From: Bacillus sp. cl95
Lineage (GTDB): Bacteria > Bacillota > Bacilli > Bacillales > Cytobacillaceae
DNA: 64,000 nt
Direction of reading: 5' to 3'
NCBI RefSeq assembly: GCF_900115925.1
Contig: NZ_FOYF01000004.1
Span: 210,507 to 274,506 of the forward strand
Below the pieces are notes generated by a model, which did no database searches, was not told the origin of the DNA, and worked only from the letters and a program-made list of their open reading frames with translations. Position numbers and translations under genes: made by a program. Shown here one piece after another: positions 60,623 to 64,000 of the stretch (position 1 is the first letter of the stretch; each line of letters begins with the position of its first letter).

Positions 60623-61363
60623 TTCTTCGCTTAACTCTTTTTCTTCTACCATTCTTTGATAATGCTGGACCAGTTCAGGTAGAGTAGCAAGTTCTGCCTT
60701 CCCCACTTCGCTTATCCCATACATTCCTCTGCTAATCTTTTCAAACCAGCCGTAATAATTGCTTTGGAATATCGACAATACCTTATCACCCGCACCGAAT
60801 TCCCGTAGTTTCTTTGGTGACATTGGACCATGATGATTGAGAAGACAAGCGACATGAATACAATTTTCTTTATAGGCTGTTATGATTTTCGTTTTCGTGC
60901 TCCCACCAATATTATGATCTCCGCTTCTCCCCTTTGTTTCCTCGAAGAGTTTCGTTCTCTGCTTTTTACTTCGCTGCATGGTTTTTAAGCGGTCGAAGGT
61001 TGTTGGGGTAGAGACGATTTTTATAGTGGGCTTTTCATCAGAAAAGTTAACCAGAATTAGGCCAAGTTCAAGCCTTTTGATTAAATGAAGAATATCTTTC
61101 CACTTTTTTGAAAAAAGATTGTATTTCGGTTTAGGAATAGCAATATAAACCTGATCGGTTAGACGCTGTCGTTTCGTGGCTTGGACAAGCAAATCAATCG
61201 TTAAGCTTTTCTTTAACTCAACAATGATTAACTCCTCTCCTTTAACAGCCGTGATATCACAATGCTTTACTTCACCATGCACTTCGTACCCTTCTTCTGT
61301 AAAAAAATCACGGATGGGCGCGTACAAATCGACTTCATATATTTTTATATCTTTACTTTTCAT
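60620..61363 (-). CDS. DUF2161 family PD-(D/E)XK-like protein
   Basis: A 247-residue protein. The N-terminal 110 residues have the restriction-endonuclease fold pattern: Glu in EVHGEVKHCDITAV near residue 30 with the aspartate, then IIVELKKS (ExK) near 47. The C-terminal region (residues 175-240, LLNHHGPMSPKKLREFG) is a winged-helix-like domain. DUF2161 is annotated as a putative phosphodiesterase/nuclease family. Substrate unknown. Confidence 0.82.
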   Translation of the reverse strand: MKSKDIKIYEVDLYAPIRDFFTEEGYEVHGEVKHCDITAVKGEELIIVELKKSLTIDLLVQATKRQRLTDQVYIAIPKPKYNLFSKKWKDILHLIKRLELGLILVNFSDEKPTIKIVSTPTTFDRLKTMQRSKKQRTKLFEETKGRSGDHNIGGSTKTKIITAYKENCIHVACLLNHHGPMSPKKLREFGAGDKVLSIFQSNYYGWFEKISRGMYGISEVGKAELATLPELVQHYQRMVEEKELSEE

Positions 61364-61468
61364 AGAATCCCCTCATCTCGTATTATATCATGTTTCTTTT
61401 CGTATCTTTTGAATATAGCCACTAGATATAATACGATTAATAAAAACTAATCATTGGGAGGCATGGGC

Positions 61469-61918
61469 ATGGAGACTTCAGCATCAAACGATATACATAC
61501 TCTTTATCAGAACTTAATGGACACCTGGAACAGACGAAATGCCAGAGATATGGCTGATCTGTTCGGTGAAAGCGGCGAGTTGATTGGCTTTGATGGAAGT
61601 ACAGCCAAAGGGAGTAACGAAATATTTTCTCACCTTGCGCTGATTTTTGAAAATCATCCAACTGCTCCGTATGTAAGTAAAATAAAGGATGTCCGATTTT
61701 TAAGTTCAACTGTAGCGGTACTTCGTGCCATTGGCGGAATGATACCGATCGGACAGTCGGATCTGGAGTCAAAACTAAATGCACATCACACGCTAGTAGC
61801 CGTTCAACATAATGAAAAGTGGTCAACCGATCTCTTTCAAAACACGCCCGCTGCATTTCATGGAAGACCAGAATTAGTGGAAGAAATGACGAATGAATTG
61901 AGACAGGAACTAAATTAA
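61469..61918 (+). CDS. SnoaL-like / SgcJ-EcaC family protein
   Basis: A 149-residue alpha+beta-barrel protein of the NTF2/SnoaL type (DUF4440-like), with IHTLYQNLMDTWNRRNARDMADLF and the conserved pocket segment GMIPIGQSDLESKLNAHHTLVAV. The family includes SgcJ/EcaC proteins of mostly unknown activity. ATG 61469 with GGGAGG 7 nt upstream. Monocistronic. Confidence 0.8.
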   Translation: METSASNDIHTLYQNLMDTWNRRNARDMADLFGESGELIGFDGSTAKGSNEIFSHLALIFENHPTAPYVSKIKDVRFLSSTVAVLRAIGGMIPIGQSDLESKLNAHHTLVAVQHNEKWSTDLFQNTPAAFHGRPELVEEMTNELRQELN

Positions 61919-61977
61919 GGCAATGTTAAGGTACATGGTTGATTTTCTTCACTTTGTAGATAGAATTTGCCCTCAAT

Positions 61978-62016
61978 AAGCCAAAATGAATCGCACTTGA
62001 TTCTTTTGGCTTTTTT
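61978..62016 (+). terminator. Terminator of the SnoaL-like gene
   Basis: AGCCAAAATGAATC and GATTCTTTTGGCT form a stem with TTTTTT behind it. Confidence 0.8.
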
Positions 62017-62052
62017 GAACTTCATATTCCAGACTCCAATTTCTTTCGGATT

Positions 62053-62072
62053 TTAATCAAACGTTTGATCAA
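62053..62072. promoter_or_regulatory. Palindromic operator-like site 3 (ATCAAACGTTTGAT)
   Basis: TTAATCAAACGTTTGATCAA is the same palindrome as at 23464-23483, with one base changed in the outer arm. It lies 130 bp upstream of the DUF2089 operon. Confidence 0.55.
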
Positions 62073-62203
62073 ATCAATAAAATTAACATTGAAATTAATA
62101 ATATTAATTTAGGTATTAAGTTTTGAAATATTTTTTAATTAAATTATTTACTTTTTTAATTCCAAGTTATATAATCAAATCAAACGAAGGAAAGGATTTG
62201 ATT

Positions 62204-62569
62204 ATGAGCTATCCTGTCATCACAAATTGTCCCGTTTGCAGCCAGACTTTAAAAATCACCAAATTACATTGTAACCATTGCGCTACGACAATTGAAAATG
62301 AATTTGAACTCTCTAAGTTTGCATCACTTTCACAAGAACAGCTTCAGTTTGTGGAAACGTTTCTTGTATGCAGAGGAAATATCAAGGAAGTTGAAAAAGA
62401 ACTTGGGATTTCCTACCCGACTGTCCGCGGAAAATTGACCGATATTATTACCTCACTCGGTTATGAGCCACAAAAGAAAAATGAAGTAGATGAGAAAAAG
62501 GTTGTAACCATGCTTGAAAAGGGAGAAATTACCCCTGAAGAAGCCATTAAACTTTTAAAAGGTGAATAG
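62204..62569 (+). CDS. DUF2089 family protein with zinc ribbon
   Basis: A 121-residue protein. The N-terminal CPVC...CNHC pair (residues 8-28) is a zinc ribbon, followed by a helix-turn-helix-like core (FVETFLVCRGNIKEVEKELGISYPTVRGKL, shown in part as GISYPTVRGKL) typical of DUF2089. The C-terminal KVVTMLEKGEITPEEAIKLL is a short helical motif shared with the next gene. Start ATG 62204 with AAGGAAAGG upstream, preferred to the frame opening at 62123. First gene of an operon; a small DNA-binding regulator is likely. Confidence 0.85.
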   Translation: MSYPVITNCPVCSQTLKITKLHCNHCATTIENEFELSKFASLSQEQLQFVETFLVCRGNIKEVEKELGISYPTVRGKLTDIITSLGYEPQKKNEVDEKKVVTMLEKGEITPEEAIKLLKGE

Positions 62570-62581
62570 GAGGAGTAAATC

Positions 62582-62965
62582 ATGAAAGAAGAAATTTCAA
62601 GAGTCTTAACGCTTGTACAGGACGGAAAAATTGATTCCAAGAAAGCCGCGGAACTTATTGACGTGTTAAAAGAAAAAGAAGAAGCCATTTCACCACAAAA
62701 ACCTGCACATTATACAGACAAAACTCTTAAAATCCGCGTAATCTCTAAGGAAAATGATAACGTAAATGTGAACTTGCCAATCAAGCTTGTGAAAGCAGTC
62801 TTAAAAACGGGTCACAGCATTGCGGCAAGCATTCCACAATCCGAAAAATACGTAAAAGATATTGATATTAACCTTCTTATTGAAGCAATTGAAAACGAAC
62901 TGGATGGTCAAATCGTCGACATCAAATCAGCGAACGGTGATTCCGTTGCCGTCATCATTGAATAG
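62582..62965 (+). CDS. SHOCT-like / YvlB-type protein
   Basis: A 127-residue protein. Residues 1-35 are a short helical motif (ISRVLTLVQDGKIDSKKAAELI) like the tail of the DUF2089 protein. Residues 50-127 are an alpha/beta domain (VNVNLPIKLVKAVLKTG ... IVDIKSANGDSVAVIIE), repeated in the next gene. Related to YvlB-like proteins in operons with PspC. ATG with GGAGGA 7 nt upstream and 12 bp after the DUF2089 gene. Confidence 0.75.
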   Translation: MKEEISRVLTLVQDGKIDSKKAAELIDVLKEKEEAISPQKPAHYTDKTLKIRVISKENDNVNVNLPIKLVKAVLKTGHSIAASIPQSEKYVKDIDINLLIEAIENELDGQIVDIKSANGDSVAVIIE

Positions 62966-62974
62966 AGGCCACCG

Positions 62975-63268
62975 ATGATTCACGTCAAAATCAAAACAGA
63001 CCAAAACTTGAAACTGAACATCCCTATCCCCTACGCGATCCTCCAGGCTGGATGTTCCCTTCTATCTTCTGAACTGGTCTTACGCCAACTGACGAAATGG
63101 ACCACTCAATACTCAGATAACAAGTCCACCGCATCTTTCATGCCACTAAACAGTAAACTTAGCAAACAAATGATCAAACAAACGATTCGAGAGTTACGTC
63201 ATCACAAAGGACTTGTCATCGTCGACGTCAAAATGAAAGACGGCACTGAAGTTTTTGTAAGGTTATAA
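62975..63268 (+). CDS. Stand-alone YvlB-like C-terminal domain
   Basis: A 97-residue basic protein that by eye repeats the second half of the preceding gene: VKIKTDQNLKLNIPIPYAILQAG corresponds to IRVISKENDNVNVNLPIKLVKAVLKTG, here shown only in part, and VIVDVKMKDGTEVFVRL to VDIKSANGDSVAVIIE. Probably a duplicated domain that may pair with the upstream protein. GAGG 6 nt before the ATG and 9 bp after the upstream stop: same operon. Function unknown. Confidence 0.7.
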   Translation: MIHVKIKTDQNLKLNIPIPYAILQAGCSLLSSELVLRQLTKWTTQYSDNKSTASFMPLNSKLSKQMIKQTIRELRHHKGLVIVDVKMKDGTEVFVRL

Positions 63269-63341
63269 GCTGGAATCTAGTTTTATCCTCCTCCAGAAAA
63301 AATGATATGATTAGATGAATATCATCTCTGGAGGACTTACC

Positions 63342-63737
63342 TTGAAAAAGCATATTAAAGTTGTCGCAGCAATTATCGAAAACGAACACGATGAAATTCT
63401 TTGTGCCTTACGCTCACCACATATGGCAATCCCGAATATGTGGGAGTTCCCAGGTGGAAAAGTCGAAAAAGACGAAGATCTCTATTCTGCTCTAAAAAGA
63501 GAAATCCATGAAGAACTAGGTTGTATAATCGAGACATTCGAAATCTTTAATGACCATACCCATGAATACGATACGTTCATTATTAATTTGATTGCGATTA
63601 AGTGTAAAATCGCCAAAGGAACACCTGAAAAAAGTGAGCATTCAAAACTCATCTGGCTAAAAAGAGAAAATCTTTCCTCCCTGGTTTGGGCTCCAGCAGA
63701 CATCCCTGCAGTTGAACAACTCATAAATGAAAAATAG
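63342..63737 (+). CDS. Nudix hydrolase, MutT-like
   Basis: A 131-residue Nudix hydrolase of the 8-oxo-dGTP diphosphatase type. The Nudix box GGKVEKDEDLYSALKREIHE followed by ELG is complete (GX5EX7REUXEEXGU). The strand VVAAIIENEHDEILCALRS leads in and WAPADIPAVEQL follows at the C-terminus. Start TTG 63342 with GGAGG 7 nt upstream; the ATG at 63315 encodes that ribosome site and is rejected. Cleans oxidised nucleotides or a related substrate. Confidence 0.87.
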   Translation: MKKHIKVVAAIIENEHDEILCALRSPHMAIPNMWEFPGGKVEKDEDLYSALKREIHEELGCIIETFEIFNDHTHEYDTFIINLIAIKCKIAKGTPEKSEHSKLIWLKRENLSSLVWAPADIPAVEQLINEK

Positions 63738-63758
63738 TCTTCTCCGAGGAGAAGACTA
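63734..63758. terminator. Bidirectional hairpin between Nudix and DUF3427 genes
   Basis: TAGTCTTCTCC-GA-GGAGAAGACTA is a perfect stem overlapping both stop codons. T tracts are weak. Confidence 0.6.
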
Positions 63759-64000
63759 TACTTTTATCGTAAATTCAGTAAATAAGTTTGCCGGAATCTC
63801 ATTATCTAGTTTGATTTTTACTGTGATTGGCTTTTCGCCTTCGTAGTGGACGGTATCACCCTTACCAATATAAATATAAGGCTCGGTCTTCCCGTCTATC
63901 TCACGATACTTTCTCACAAACAAATGTAGATTAATACCCCTTCGATCATTATGAATAATATTTTGACCTCTTTCAGAACCCTGAGAAGTGCTATTCGGCG
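63756..64000 (-). CDS. DUF3427 domain protein, C-terminus only
   Basis: 81 C-terminal codons run off the right edge. The visible part (GINLHLFVRKYREIDGKTEP, then YIYIGKGDTVHYEGEKPI) resembles DUF3427, usually the last domain of DEAD/DEAH helicases that carry an N-terminal nuclease-like domain and often occur in defence contexts. The rest of the gene, including the helicase motifs, is outside the window. Confidence 0.65.
   Translation of the reverse strand, partial: PNSTSQGSERGQNIIHNDRRGINLHLFVRKYREIDGKTEPYIYIGKGDTVHYEGEKPITVKIKLDNEIPANLFTEFTIKV

Larger units (their letters stand above)
61919..62203. other. Intergenic region with operator-like palindrome
   Basis: AT-rich, no ORF with ribosome site except the leader of the next gene. 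Contains a hairpin (GCCAAAATGAATC...GATTCTTTTGGC, near 61978-62013) that probably terminates the SnoaL-like gene, and the ATCAAACGTTTGAT palindrome at 62053-62072. Confidence 0.5.

Overview
The window is chromosomal DNA from a low-GC, spore-forming member of the Bacillaceae. The gene set points there: a glcU-gdh pair behind a SigG-like promoter, a YflT-type general stress gene behind a SigB-like promoter, a bacterial nitric oxide synthase, YdhG, YkvA, TerC, YwaF, Spo0M and FbpB-like proteins, strong AGGAGG ribosome binding sites and many TTG/GTG starts. I do not name a species. There are no tRNA or rRNA genes, IS elements, prophage or CRISPR array in view, so this looks like ordinary core and accessory chromosome with unusual intergenic DNA.

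Layout. 1-6.4 kb: the 5' part of mtnK, a heterodimeric ABC exporter pair with one degenerate ATP site, and an azoreductase. 6.2-14.4 kb: a minus-strand acyl-CoA degradation operon (SDR, LCAD-type acyl-CoA dehydrogenase, thiolase, two acyl-CoA ligases, an AMACR-like racemase) ending in a 47-codon gene. 14.8-20.4 kb: stress proteins, cstA with its small partner, gdh and glcU. 20.5-28.6 kb: a membrane PAS-GGDEF-EAL protein behind a c-di-GMP-I riboswitch, a metallo-beta-lactamase-fold hydrolase, a formate/nitrite channel and a TPR-dynamin GTPase. 29-37.5 kb: a beta-helix protein, an amino-acid permease broken by one nonsense codon and its intact relative, an orphan histidine kinase and pduL. 38-47 kb: pepT, alkylation-repair genes (Ada-AlkA fusion, ogt, an AlkD-like protein), nos, a second formate/nitrite channel and a metallophosphoesterase. 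47-56 kb: an ECF sigma/anti-sigma pair, a MATE pump, and a Mn-linked block (terC, ykvA, a structured leader, a Spo0M half-protein, an FbpB-like peptide and a yybP-ykoY Mn riboswitch), then ywaF and a NERD protein. 55-64 kb: small membrane proteins, a MurE-like ligase, a CBS-ACT protein, a DUF2161 nuclease-like protein, a DUF2089/YvlB-like operon, a Nudix hydrolase and the end of a DUF3427 protein.

The most unusual signal is not a gene. At least six intergenic sites carry short arrays in which a 5-12 bp core recurs with a period of 21 bp (two helical turns): exactly 21 bp in five arrays, about 20-21 bp in two looser ones. The sequence between cores varies, and the core differs from locus to locus (TATCG, TTTGTG, TTCCC, TTTCGCAAGAT, TCTAGTTT). 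Most lie just behind gene ends. The same TTTCGCAAGAT core occurs at two loci 28 kb apart with the same polarity relative to the gene it follows. I know of no described function for such arrays. RNA regulation is also dense: a c-di-GMP-I riboswitch on a c-di-GMP enzyme, a Mn riboswitch followed by two nested terminators, and an unassigned three-way-junction leader in front of ykvA-terC.
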